13,427 nt of DNA from Clostridia bacterium (GCA_017442445.1 JAFRZS010000039.1:1-13427); one strand, 5' to 3'; positions 1 to 7,573 are shown, numbered from the stretch's first letter. Notes: a model not told the origin generated them from the sequence alone. A program made the numbers and translations.

Positions 1-303
1 AACAATGCAATTTCACACACAAATATGTATAGAAAAATTGTTATCAGCTGTGAAGAAAAAACAAATACTTACAGGATAAATGTTTTCAATACAGGTGACC
101 ATATTCCCGAAGAAGACAAGAAAAATATCTGGGACAGCTTTTACCGTGCAGACAGAAGCCATCAGAGAAGTGAAGGCCGTTTCGGAATAGGTCTTTCAAT
201 TGTTGAAACAATTATGAATGCACTCGGAAATGATTACGGTGTTGAAAATGTTTACGGCGGTGTTCAGTTCTGGTTTGAGGTGAAAAAGCCGAAGAAGGAT
301 TAA
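1..303 (+). CDS. Sensor histidine kinase, C-terminal ATPase fragment (5' truncated by window)
   Basis: This is the catalytic HATPase_c end of a membrane sensor kinase of a two-component system; it would bind ATP and phosphorylate a His in the missing upstream part. The reading frame is open from base 1, so the ATG at 25 is internal, not a start. The first residues, NNAISHT, are the end of the N-box that binds Mg-ATP. An NTGDHIPEED segment follows in the place of the G1 box, then the F-box-like FYRAD, and the G2 box FGIGLSIV. The fragment ends with a short GVQFWFEV strand, as in VanS/PhoR-like kinases of Clostridia. The sensor domain, the phospho-accepting His and the response regulator must lie to the left. 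The stop codon lies a few bases before the isomerase gene, so the two are probably co-transcribed. The signal sensed cannot be told. Confidence 0.92.
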   Translation, partial: NNAISHTNMYRKIVISCEEKTNTYRINVFNTGDHIPEEDKKNIWDSFYRADRSHQRSEGRFGIGLSIVETIMNALGNDYGVENVYGGVQFWFEVKKPKKD

Positions 304-314
304 CGGTGGTTTTT

Positions 315-1229
315 ATGTATCCGATGAAGCTTATTCCTCCGACAAAAGATTATATCTGGGGCGGAGAGAAATTAAAAACCGAATATAATATTTCATCTGC
401 ATCGTCACGCCTTGCGGAAGCCTGGATTTTATCCGTTCATCCTGACGGTGAAAGTGTAATTAAAAACGGAAAATTTTCAGGTAAAACTCTGTCAGAAATT
501 TTATCGGAAAATAAAAATTTTCTCGGTGAAAATTCCGACGGAAATCTTCCGATTATGTTTAAATTTATTGATGCAAAAAAAGACCTTTCAATTCAGGTTC
601 ACCCTGATGATGATTACGCAAAAAAATATGAAGGCGACAACGGAAAAACTGAAGCGTGGTTTATTCTTGATTGCGACGATGATGCGGAAATAATTTTCGG
701 TTTCAATAAAACTCTTTCAAAAGAAGAATTTATCAAAGCAATTGAAGAAGAAAATCTTGAAAGCTTTGCAAACAGAGTGAAGGTAAAAAAAGGCGATTGT
801 TTTCTGATTGAAGCGGGAACACTTCACGCAATCTGCAAAGGAATAGTTATCGGAGAAGTTCAGCAGAGTTCAAATGTAACTTACAGAGTTTATGATTACG
901 GACGCACCGATGACAACGGAAATAAAAGAGAACTTCATATTCAGAAAGCGATAGATGTCACAAGACTTGAGAAGTGTGAAAAAACATCTGTAGGCGGAAA
1001 AGTTTCCTGTAAATATTTTGAAAGTGAAATGATAGAAATTCAGGGCGAATATAAAAGTGTTGCAGATGAAAAATCTTTTGTATCAATCGTATGCACCGAG
1101 GAATACGGAACAATTGAAACAAATAACACAATCACAGAAATTAAAAAAGGTGACAGTATTTTCATTCCTGCATCTTTTGGTGAATTTAAAATAAAAGGTA
1201 ATCTTACCGTTATAGAAACGAGAGTATAA
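315..1229 (+). CDS. manA: Mannose-6-phosphate isomerase, class I
   Basis: A cytoplasmic zinc enzyme that interconverts mannose-6-phosphate and fructose-6-phosphate, linking mannose use to glycolysis and supplying mannose-6-phosphate for GDP-mannose. Visible features, numbered from the ATG at 315: the N-terminal YIWGG motif at 13-17; the metal-site strand SIQVHPDD with Q94 and H96; GKTEAW with E113; and EAGTLHAI with H171. These are the four zinc ligands expected in the cupin core. The product of about 304 residues matches the short Bacillus-type enzyme rather than the longer E. coli type. The start is ambiguous: GTG at 306 (adds MVF), ATG at 315 or ATG at 324. I prefer 315 because MYPMKL.P fits the family N terminus and GGTGG lies just upstream, but AAGGA at 295-299 would suit the GTG. 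The stop is one base before the ABC-F start, so the genes are coupled. Confidence 0.93.
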   Translation: MYPMKLIPPTKDYIWGGEKLKTEYNISSASSRLAEAWILSVHPDGESVIKNGKFSGKTLSEILSENKNFLGENSDGNLPIMFKFIDAKKDLSIQVHPDDDYAKKYEGDNGKTEAWFILDCDDDAEIIFGFNKTLSKEEFIKAIEEENLESFANRVKVKKGDCFLIEAGTLHAICKGIVIGEVQQSSNVTYRVYDYGRTDDNGNKRELHIQKAIDVTRLEKCEKTSVGGKVSCKYFESEMIEIQGEYKSVADEKSFVSIVCTEEYGTIETNNTITEIKKGDSIFIPASFGEFKIKGNLTVIETRV

Positions 1230-1230
1230 A

Positions 1231-3120
1231 ATGGCACTACTTACAGTTCAGAAACTAAAGATGGAATTTGCAGAAACCGTACTTTTTGAAAGTGCGGATT
1301 TCTTTATTGAGAAATCTGAAAGAGTGGGAATCGTAGGCATAAACGGTGCCGGAAAAACTACATTATTCAAACTGATTAAAGGTGAGATTGAACCGACAGA
1401 CGGAGCAGTTATAAAATCAAAGGACACCGTACTCGGTTATATGGAACAACACGCCTGTCACGGTTCACAGAAAAGTCTTTATGATGAAACCTGTGAAATC
1501 TTCAGAGAGCTTATGGATATCGAAGCAGAGCTTGAAGTAGTTACCGAAAAACTCATGACAGATTCAAGTGATGAGCTGATTGCAAAGCAACAATCATTAC
1601 AGGAATATTTTCAGGCAAACGGCGGACTGACTTATAAAAGCAGAGTTCGTTCAACGCTTATAGGACTTGGTTTTTCGGAAAATGATTTTTCGCTTTCCTG
1701 TCAGAAATTAAGCGGCGGTCAGAGGTCAAAATTAAGCCTTGCAAAACTCCTTTTGTCAAATGCAAATTTATTGTTACTTGACGAGCCGACAAATCATCTT
1801 GATATATCAAGTGTTGAATGGCTTGAAGCATATCTCAAAGATTTCAACGGTGCTGTTTTAATAATTTCCCATGACAGATATTTTCTTGATAAAGTAACTG
1901 ATAAAACGCTTGAAATAAATCAGAAAAAAGTCAAACTCTGGAACGGTTCATATTCAAAATATATAAAGAGCAGAGAAGAACAACGCGCAATTGAACAGCA
2001 TCATTACGAAACTGCGGTGGAAGATATAAAACGCGTTGAGGGAATAATTGCACAGCAAAGACAGTTCAACCGTGAGAAAAGCATAAAGGCCGCAGAAAAT
2101 TGGGAAAAGAAGCTTGAAAAAATGAAAGAAGAATTAGTTGTTCCTGACAGGGAAAATGATGTTCTTCGTTTCAATTTCAATATTAAAGCCGTAAGCGGAA
2201 ATGATGTGTTAAAAGCAACCGCGCTTTCAAAAAGCTTCGGAAGCAAAAAACTTTTTGAAAATGTCAGCTTTGAAATTCAAAGGCAGGACAGAGTATTTAT
2301 GCTCGGCGCAAACGGTTGCGGAAAAACAACACTTTTAAAAATTCTGACAAGTGATTACGAAGCAGACAGCGGAACAAAACAATTCGGTTCCGCAGTAATG
2401 CTCGGTTACTTTGAACAGACTCTCGAAAAACTCAACGATAACAAAACTGTACTTGATGAGGTCTGGGATTCATACAGAAGCATGACATCAACAGTAATAA
2501 GAAATGCTCTGGCGGCATTTTTATTCAAAGGCGAAGAAGTGTTCAAAAAAGTCGGCACATTAAGCGGCGGTGAAAAAGCAAGAGTTGCACTTTTGAAGCT
2601 TATGCTTTCGGGCGCAAACTTTTTGTTATTGGACGAACCGACAAACCACCTTGATATATCCTCAAGAGAAGCGCTTGAAAATGCGCTCATGGATTACGAA
2701 GGCACAATTCTTGCCGTATCGCATGACAGATATTTTATCAATAAACTTGCGACAAGAATTATGTGTCTTGAAGAAAACGGTGTCAGAAATTTCGCAGGTA
2801 ATTATGACTACTATTTTGAGCATGTAAAAAATGCTCCTCAGCAGGTAAAAGAAGCTGAGAAGCCGAAGGTTAACGAATATAAATTAAAGAAAGAAAAAGA
2901 AAGCGAGCTCAGACGGAAAAAAGGTCGTCTGTCCCGCCTTGAAAATGAAATTTCCGAAATTGAGGAAGAAATCAAGAACATAGAAAACGAACTTAATTTA
3001 CCCGAAACAACATCGGATTATGAGCTTGTCTTAAAACTCACAAACGAGCTTGATGAAAAAAACAACAAGTTAGAAGAGATGCTGGAAGAATGGGAAGATT
3101 TAATGTCAAGCATAGAATAA
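1231..3120 (+). CDS. ABC-F family ATPase (ribosome-associated, YdiF-like)
   Basis: A soluble protein with two fused ABC ATPase domains and no membrane segments, the hallmark of ABC-F factors that bind the ribosomal E site and act on stalled or antibiotic-bound ribosomes. Domain 1 has Walker A GINGAGKTT (36-44), signature LSGGQ (160-164) and Walker B ending DEPTNHLD from D184/E185. Domain 2 has GANGCGKTT (359-367), LSGGE (444-448) and a second DEPTNHLD from D468/E469, so both ATP sites look intact. The charged helical linker between the domains (about 240-310) is the P-site tRNA interaction region. Residues from about 548 to the end form a Lys/Glu-rich coiled coil, as in YdiF/Uup-type members. 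The 629-residue length is normal. It follows manA by one base and ends at the terminator at 3121. Whether it gives antibiotic resistance or is a housekeeping factor cannot be decided from sequence; the lack of an upstream attenuator argues for housekeeping. Confidence 0.93.
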   Translation: MALLTVQKLKMEFAETVLFESADFFIEKSERVGIVGINGAGKTTLFKLIKGEIEPTDGAVIKSKDTVLGYMEQHACHGSQKSLYDETCEIFRELMDIEAELEVVTEKLMTDSSDELIAKQQSLQEYFQANGGLTYKSRVRSTLIGLGFSENDFSLSCQKLSGGQRSKLSLAKLLLSNANLLLLDEPTNHLDISSVEWLEAYLKDFNGAVLIISHDRYFLDKVTDKTLEINQKKVKLWNGSYSKYIKSREEQRAIEQHHYETAVEDIKRVEGIIAQQRQFNREKSIKAAENWEKKLEKMKEELVVPDRENDVLRFNFNIKAVSGNDVLKATALSKSFGSKKLFENVSFEIQRQDRVFMLGANGCGKTTLLKILTSDYEADSGTKQFGSAVMLGYFEQTLEKLNDNKTVLDEVWDSYRSMTSTVIRNALAAFLFKGEEVFKKVGTLSGGEKARVALLKLMLSGANFLLLDEPTNHLDISSREALENALMDYEGTILAVSHDRYFINKLATRIMCLEENGVRNFAGNYDYYFEHVKNAPQQVKEAEKPKVNEYKLKKEKESELRRKKGRLSRLENEISEIEEEIKNIENELNLPETTSDYELVLKLTNELDEKNNKLEEMLEEWEDLMSSIE

Positions 3121-3150
3121 AAAAACAGGCGACCGCAGTCGCCTGTTTTT
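3121..3150. terminator. Bidirectional intrinsic terminator between convergent genes
   Basis: A perfect 13-bp inverted repeat (3121-3133 pairing with 3138-3150) with a four-base CGCA loop. The GC core is CAGGCGAC/GTCGCCTG, flanked by an A-run on the left and a T-run on the right, so it can work as a Rho-independent terminator in both directions. It starts directly after the ABC-F stop, and its last base is part of the stop codon of the minus-strand oxidoreductase gene. Confidence 0.93.
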
Positions 3151-4574
3151 TATTCTGATTTTTCCTTAATATTTCTTGCAACCACTACACCTGTAACAGA
3201 TGCCTGCATAAGACCTCGTGTAATACCTGCGCCGTCACCGATAGCGTAGAAATTTTTTACGGAGGTTTCAAATTTTTCATTTACCTCAAGCTTTGAGGAA
3301 TAGAACTTAACCTCAACACCGTAAAGTAAAGTGTTCTGTGAATAAAGACCGGGAAGCACTTTGTCAAAAGCCGCAAGTGCTTCAATTATACTTGTAAGGT
3401 GTCTGTGAGGAAGCACAAATGAAAGGTCACCGGGTACTGCGGTTTTGAGTGTAGCCTCGGTTGTTGATTTTTTAAGTCTTGAAGCATCGGTTCTTCTGCC
3501 TTTTAAAAGGTCGCCCAATCGCTGAACCATAACTCCGCCGCCTGTGAGCATATTGCCTAACTGTGCGATATATTTTCCGTATTCAATCGGCTGATTGAAA
3601 GGCTGTGTAAAAGCAGTTGAAACAAGCATAGCAAAGTTTGTGTTTCCTGTGTGGGATTTTTTATCGGCATAGCTGTGGCCGTTAACAACTGCGATATTTG
3701 AACCGGGTCCTGCGGTATAATGTTCCTCACTTACTATTCCGCCGGGATTCATACAGAAGGTTCTGACCTTGTTTTCAAATGTATCTGAATAATACACAAG
3801 CTTTGCTTCGTAAAGATGCTTCGTGATATGATCCATAACAGAGTTAGGAACCTCAACTCTGACACCGATATCAACTTCATTATTGAGTGTGCCGATGTTG
3901 TTTTCAATAGCGATGCGTGTAAGCCAATCTGCACCGCCTCTGCCCGGTGCAGCAACAACAAAATCGGCATCAACAGTAATTTTTGTGCCGTCTTTTTTGG
4001 TGAGCGTTACACCTGTTACGGTTCTTTCTTCATTTATTATCGGGTCTGCATGGGTTCTTTCAAGAAATGTAAAGCCTTCAATTTCTTTGAGGTAATCGTA
4101 CATAGCCTTCAATACCTCATAAGAATATTCCGTACCCATATGTCTTACGGGGCAGGGAACCAATTTTATATTATGCTTAGTGCATTCGTATTGGAAATCG
4201 TCAACAGCTTTATCGTTAAGTCCGAAAACCTCTTTCGGTGCGCCGAAATCAAGATAGACAGAATCCGCATAATTTATCAATGTACGAACTTCGTCTGTGG
4301 GGAGATAATTTGTGAGGTTGCCGCCGACTTCCTCGGATAAAGAAAGTTTACCGTCCGAAAACGCACCGGCACCTGCCCAGCCACTCATAATATTACAAGG
4401 GTTACAGTGGACACAGACGCCTGATGTTCTTGCAGGACACTTTCTGTTATCAATGCAAATACCCTCATCAACTAAAAGAACCTTGTATGAGCTGTCGAAT
4501 TTTTTATAAAGCTCAAGTGCAGTAAAAATACCTGCGGGACCTGCGCCGATGATAACAACATTTTGCTTTTCCAT
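3150..4574 (-). CDS. FAD-dependent oxidoreductase (COG2509-type), substrate unknown
   Basis: A cytoplasmic flavoprotein of the uncharacterised family of FAD-dependent dehydrogenases. The N terminus has the dinucleotide-binding fold VVIIGAGPAGIFTALEL with G10-x-G12-xx-G15 and the acidic D36/E37 after the second strand. The family motif GAGAFSDGKL is at 68-77. A second flavin-contacting segment, GRGGADWL, lies in the middle, and VGDGAGITRGLMQASVTG near the C terminus is the usual second FAD motif. A cysteine group precedes the FSDGKL motif: C40, C46, C54, C57, C60. There is no signal peptide or membrane segment, and 474 residues is a typical length. The ATG at 4574 follows AAGGAGT with 5-base spacing. 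It starts three bases after the stop of the DacF-like gene, so it is the second gene of that operon. The electron donor and the substrate are unknown; I infer nothing beyond a redox role. Confidence 0.88.
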   Translation of the reverse strand: MEKQNVVIIGAGPAGIFTALELYKKFDSSYKVLLVDEGICIDNRKCPARTSGVCVHCNPCNIMSGWAGAGAFSDGKLSLSEEVGGNLTNYLPTDEVRTLINYADSVYLDFGAPKEVFGLNDKAVDDFQYECTKHNIKLVPCPVRHMGTEYSYEVLKAMYDYLKEIEGFTFLERTHADPIINEERTVTGVTLTKKDGTKITVDADFVVAAPGRGGADWLTRIAIENNIGTLNNEVDIGVRVEVPNSVMDHITKHLYEAKLVYYSDTFENKVRTFCMNPGGIVSEEHYTAGPGSNIAVVNGHSYADKKSHTGNTNFAMLVSTAFTQPFNQPIEYGKYIAQLGNMLTGGGVMVQRLGDLLKGRRTDASRLKKSTTEATLKTAVPGDLSFVLPHRHLTSIIEALAAFDKVLPGLYSQNTLLYGVEVKFYSSKLEVNEKFETSVKNFYAIGDGAGITRGLMQASVTGVVVARNIKEKSE

Positions 4575-4577
4575 AGC

Positions 4578-5978
4578 TTACTCCTTATTATATTTATTTT
4601 CGCGTTCCTCGCGTTTTCTCTGAGTATCAGCATCAGAGGTATTTTTTTTCGGGGGAGTGACAAGCTTTACTTTTGAAAGCTTTTTCTTACGGTTGATATA
4701 TATGCAAAGAACAATATAACCGATTACAGCGAGTATAAGCAGAACAAAGAGAACTTTGAAAATTCCTGATTTAAGAATATCGCGGAAGAAATGAATAATT
4801 GTAAGCACGATACTGCTTGAAATGTCTTCCGAAACTGTAAGTTCAACAGTGCAGATTATATCGTTACCGTAATAGGCATTTGCTTTTGCTACGATGTCAC
4901 CGACCTTAACGGATTTTTTGAGTGATTCAGGAGCGCTGCCTTCAACGAGCTTGAAATTTACTGAAGTGCTGTCAAGTCCTGACGGAACAAGTGCGGAATA
5001 ATCCTTTGCAGCGACAAGACTTACATAGTCTGTTTCCCAGGAATGTGCAACAGGCATTTCTGTAATGATCTGACCTTTTGCAACAACTGTTTTTAATTTA
5101 ATATTAGAAAATGTCCAGGAGAAAAGATTTTTACAGTCAAGCAAAGCTGTGTTTTCTGTTTCGCCGTCCTTGTCAAGATCCTGCATGGAACCTTTCATGA
5201 TAATTGCGATATAATTATATCCGTCTTTTTGTGCTGTTGAAATAACACATCTTCCTGCAAGATCGGTTGCACCGGTTTTAATTCCGGAAGCATAGCGGTA
5301 ATAATATGAGGGATAGACATTGTTTGTCATGTAGTTTGTTGTATGAACGAGTCGCTCACTGCTTTTATTGGTCTTAGCGATTTTGTAAGAAACGGTTGAA
5401 GCGATTTCCGCAAAAGACGGATTATCAAGAATTTTCTTCGTTATCGTCAATAAATCGTTTGCAGTGGTGTACTGTCCTTCTGCATCAAGACCGTGAGGAT
5501 TTTTCAAAACCGTATTTTTACAGCCGAGTCCTTTGACATAGTTATTCATCATAACAACAAACTGTCCTATATTTCCCGCAACACGCTCTGCAAGAACGGA
5601 AGCTGCATCGGCGGCACTGAACATCAGCATACAGTAAAGAAGATCGCGTATGCTGATCTGTTCGCCGATAATAAGGTTTGCCGTTACAAGACCTGTTCCG
5701 AGTATTGATTCGTATGCCGTCTGGCTGACAGTTACAAGCTCGTCTAAGTTATTGCAGTTTTGCAGCACAACTGATGCCGTCACAATTGTTGCAAGTGCGG
5801 CAGGCTGAGTTTTCTTGTCATTATTCTTTGAAGCGATGATTTCACCGTTGTCCATACTCGCCAATAAATAAATATCAGAATGTATTTTTTCATCGGGTTG
5901 GAAGACGGCAAACGCCGTATTTGAGAGGAATATAAAAATTATTAACAAACAAGATACAAATTTTATTGTTTTTTTCAT
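4578..5978 (-). CDS. DacF-like DD-carboxypeptidase homologue (peptidase S11), predicted catalytically dead
   Basis: An extracytoplasmic, membrane-anchored homologue of the low-molecular-weight penicillin-binding proteins that remove the terminal D-Ala of peptidoglycan stem peptides. Numbered from the ATG at 5978: signal peptide 1-24 ending AFA, S11 domain about 30-260, a second beta-rich domain to about 390, one membrane helix about 405-428, and a Lys/Arg/Glu-rich 38-residue cytoplasmic tail. The fold markers are clear (NPHGLD, the GIKTG box with K234-T235-G236). However, the SxxK box that normally reads PASLTK is PAALAT (Ser to A61, Lys to T64), and SxN is SAA (Asn to A123). Acylation should therefore be impossible, and penicillin should not bind covalently. 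The frame is otherwise intact. A TTG at 5984 could add two residues; I chose ATG because GGGG at 5987-5990 is then 8 bases away. It is the first gene of the operon with the FAD oxidoreductase. Confidence 0.9.
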   Translation of the reverse strand: MKKTIKFVSCLLIIFIFLSNTAFAVFQPDEKIHSDIYLLASMDNGEIIASKNNDKKTQPAALATIVTASVVLQNCNNLDELVTVSQTAYESILGTGLVTANLIIGEQISIRDLLYCMLMFSAADAASVLAERVAGNIGQFVVMMNNYVKGLGCKNTVLKNPHGLDAEGQYTTANDLLTITKKILDNPSFAEIASTVSYKIAKTNKSSERLVHTTNYMTNNVYPSYYYRYASGIKTGATDLAGRCVISTAQKDGYNYIAIIMKGSMQDLDKDGETENTALLDCKNLFSWTFSNIKLKTVVAKGQIITEMPVAHSWETDYVSLVAAKDYSALVPSGLDSTSVNFKLVEGSAPESLKKSVKVGDIVAKANAYYGNDIICTVELTVSEDISSSIVLTIIHFFRDILKSGIFKVLFVLLILAVIGYIVLCIYINRKKKLSKVKLVTPPKKNTSDADTQRKREERENKYNKE

Positions 5979-6023
5979 AGACAAAACCCCAACTGATGTA
6001 GTATTATATTATTTACAAGATTA

Positions 6024-6051
6024 AGTATAACACAAATCTGATAAAAATCAA
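6024..6051 (-). promoter_or_regulatory. Sigma-A-type promoter of the dacF-like/oxidoreductase operon
   Basis: On the minus strand, TTGATT (6046-6051) and TATACT (6024-6029) are separated by 16 bases, close to the sigma-A consensus, and lie about 45 bases upstream of the DacF-like start. It sits in the only sizeable gap of the window, between divergent genes. A comparable promoter for the plus-strand gene at 6079 was not found here, although one must exist nearby. Confidence 0.6.
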
Positions 6052-6078
6052 ACAAAAAAACGAAAGGAGTAACGGCAG

Positions 6079-6774
6079 ATGGTTTTTGTGACCGGCGATA
6101 CTCACGGAGATATAAAACGTTTTTCAAATTCAAAGCTTAAGGGTCTTACAAAAAACGATACAATTATCGTTTGCGGCGACTTCGGTTTTATCTGGGATGA
6201 CAGCAAAGCAGAACAGAGAAACTTAAAAAAACTTGCAAAGAAAAAATATACAATCTGTTTTATAGACGGAACTCACGAGAATTTTGACAGATTGATGTCT
6301 TTTGAGGAATGTGAATTCAAAGGCGGACGCGCCCATAAGATTGCAGATAATATTTATCATCTGATGCGAGGTCAGGTATATACCATAGAGGGCAGGAGAA
6401 TTTTTACTATGGGCGGAGGAGAAAGTCCAGACATAGATTACCGATATGAGCAGAACACCTGGTCAAAATACGAAATTCCGAGTAAAGAGGAATTGCGTGA
6501 GGGTGCGGAAAATCTTGAAAAGGCAGATTGTAATGTCGATGTAATCATAACACATGAGCCTCCCTTGAAAATCAAGAGCTTTCTGAATCTCCAGGACGAA
6601 ACGGAATCCTTGAAGGTGTCGGGACTCAACACATATTTCCAGGAACTCGGACAGGCTTGTAAGTTTGATAAGTGGTTTTTCGGCAGTATGCATATGGATA
6701 AATTTATTTCAAACACATATATCGCAGTTTTCAACAATGTTATCAATATCCGTACAGGCGATATATTAGAATAA
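6079..6774 (+). CDS. Calcineurin-like metallophosphoesterase with altered metal-2 ligands
   Basis: A cytoplasmic phosphoesterase of the calcineurin-like fold; the substrate (phosphoprotein, nucleotide or other phosphoester) is not predictable. Motifs in order: D7-x-H9 in GDTHGD; G33-D34 in CGDFG; GTHEN at 64-68 in place of the usual GNHE; THEPP with H159; and GSMHMD at 202-207 in place of the usual GHxH. Thus the metal-1 ligands D7, H9, D34 and H205 are present, but the Asn and the first His of the last motif, normally metal-2 ligands, are T65 and S203. There is no signal peptide or membrane segment, and 231 residues is normal for the small single-domain type. AAAGGAG at 6063-6069 gives a good ribosome binding site. 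It is divergent from the DacF-like operon and is followed after 16 bases by a lipoprotein gene, probably in one transcript. Confidence 0.87.
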   Translation: MVFVTGDTHGDIKRFSNSKLKGLTKNDTIIVCGDFGFIWDDSKAEQRNLKKLAKKKYTICFIDGTHENFDRLMSFEECEFKGGRAHKIADNIYHLMRGQVYTIEGRRIFTMGGGESPDIDYRYEQNTWSKYEIPSKEELREGAENLEKADCNVDVIITHEPPLKIKSFLNLQDETESLKVSGLNTYFQELGQACKFDKWFFGSMHMDKFISNTYIAVFNNVINIRTGDILE

Positions 6775-6790
6775 TTTCGGAGGAATTAAA

Positions 6791-7498
6791 ATGAACAAAA
6801 AGTATTGGGCAATATTAGCGGCATTGTTGATAATTGTGACATCTTTTGCCGCTTGTACAAAGAAATATGACGAAGACAGAATTATCACAGACAGAGAATC
6901 AAATACTCATATTCTTGCAACCGATGAAAACGGACAGACTATGCAGGACGAAGATGGCAACATCATGGAAATTATAACCGATAACAAGGGCAAAGAGGTA
7001 ACAGATGAAGACGGAAAAATTGTTTCACAGCCTGTTACATATCCCGATTTACTTGAAGTTGACGGCTATGCTGAAACAAAGTGGCTTAAGGTTAAGGTCG
7101 AAAGAGGTTGGGAACAGTCGGGCAAACTTAATATTCAGCTCAAGCACACAAAAACAGATTCATTCCTTAATTTCGGTGTCGTTGAAGGCGAAAAACAGGA
7201 TGATATTATTGCACAGCTGAATAAAATGTTTGATACATTCAAAAAAGTTGACGAATACGAAAAGGTTGACACAACAACCGAAAAAGTAAAAATCGGCGGT
7301 ATTGAAATGACAAAAATAAGAACTGTTCTGACCATAAGTGAGGATGCGGTTGTAGAGGGTGAAAATCCCACACAGGTTATTTGCTACTACATACACGAAA
7401 AAGACGGCAATACATACAGGTTTGAATATTCAACAACACCTACAAACGAAAAGAATGTAAACTTTGAAGAAATAATCAGCACTGTAGAATATAAATGA
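6791..7498 (+). CDS. Lipoprotein of unknown function with acidic DEDG repeats (paralogue 1)
   Basis: A predicted membrane-anchored lipoprotein on the outer face of the cell membrane. Residues 1-21 form a lipoprotein signal peptide (N-terminal NKK, hydrophobic core, lipobox FAAC), with C22 as the lipidated residue. A short acidic linker follows, then two 19-residue repeats (44-62 and 63-81), each starting TD and carrying DEDG nine residues later. The rest, about 82-235, is a mixed alpha/beta domain with no motif I recognise; a GWEQSGKL segment and an IGGIEMTKI segment are shared with the next lipoprotein. Length (235) and layout match that neighbour, so the pair arose by tandem duplication. 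GGAGG sits about seven bases before the ATG. It follows the metallophosphoesterase by 16 bases. Function is unknown; an envelope role is only suggested by its location ahead of the mre genes. Confidence 0.85.
   Translation: MNKKYWAILAALLIIVTSFAACTKKYDEDRIITDRESNTHILATDENGQTMQDEDGNIMEIITDNKGKEVTDEDGKIVSQPVTYPDLLEVDGYAETKWLKVKVERGWEQSGKLNIQLKHTKTDSFLNFGVVEGEKQDDIIAQLNKMFDTFKKVDEYEKVDTTTEKVKIGGIEMTKIRTVLTISEDAVVEGENPTQVICYYIHEKDGNTYRFEYSTTPTNEKNVNFEEIISTVEYK
6920..7033 (+). repeat. Two 19-residue acidic repeats in lipoprotein 1
   Basis: Residues 44-62 and 63-81 of the lipoprotein align at a 19-residue period: T44/T63, D45/D64, G48/G67, then DEDG at 53-56 and 72-75, followed by a Lys/Asn-Ile pair. 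The same unit with the same period occurs in the neighbouring paralogue. The units look like a surface spacer or a weak cation-binding element. Confidence 0.75.
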
Positions 7499-7527
7499 TT
7501 GACGAAAAGTTTTTACTGTGATAAAAT
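7499..7527 (+). promoter_or_regulatory. Sigma-A-type promoter ahead of lipoprotein 2 and mreBCD
   Basis: TTGACG (7499-7504) and TAAAAT (7522-7527) are separated by exactly 17 bases, one mismatch from consensus in each box. The -35 box begins right after the stop codon of lipoprotein 1. Transcription would start near 7534 and read through lipoprotein 2 into mreB, because no terminator is seen between them. This makes it the best candidate main promoter of the elongation cluster in this window. Confidence 0.7.
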
Positions 7528-7530
7528 TAA

Positions 7531-7540
7531 TCGTTAACGA
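7531..7540. promoter_or_regulatory. Palindrome TCGTTAACGA at the predicted transcription start
   Basis: A perfect 10-base palindrome lies 4 to 13 bases after the -10 box and covers the predicted +1. The position suits a repressor operator, but the site is short and AT-rich, so it may be chance. No second copy was noticed near the other promoter. Confidence 0.3.
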
Positions 7541-7573
7541 AGAAAGAATTTTTTTGAAATAACGGAGGAAGAT

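Noticed and set aside
1231..3120. ABC-F protein as an acquired antibiotic resistance gene
   Set aside because: No upstream leader peptide or attenuator, one-base spacing to manA, and codon use like its neighbours all favour a resident housekeeping gene.
3816..4340. A 174-codon plus-strand frame opposite the FAD oxidoreductase
   Set aside because: It lies entirely antisense to a well-supported gene, has no ribosome binding site, and its protein shows no recognisable motif.
5995..6045. A plus-strand promoter for the metallophosphoesterase
   Set aside because: TTTACA (6012-6017) has no -10 box at proper spacing: TATAAC is 8 bases away and GATAAA 22. Not supportable, though a promoter is expected here.
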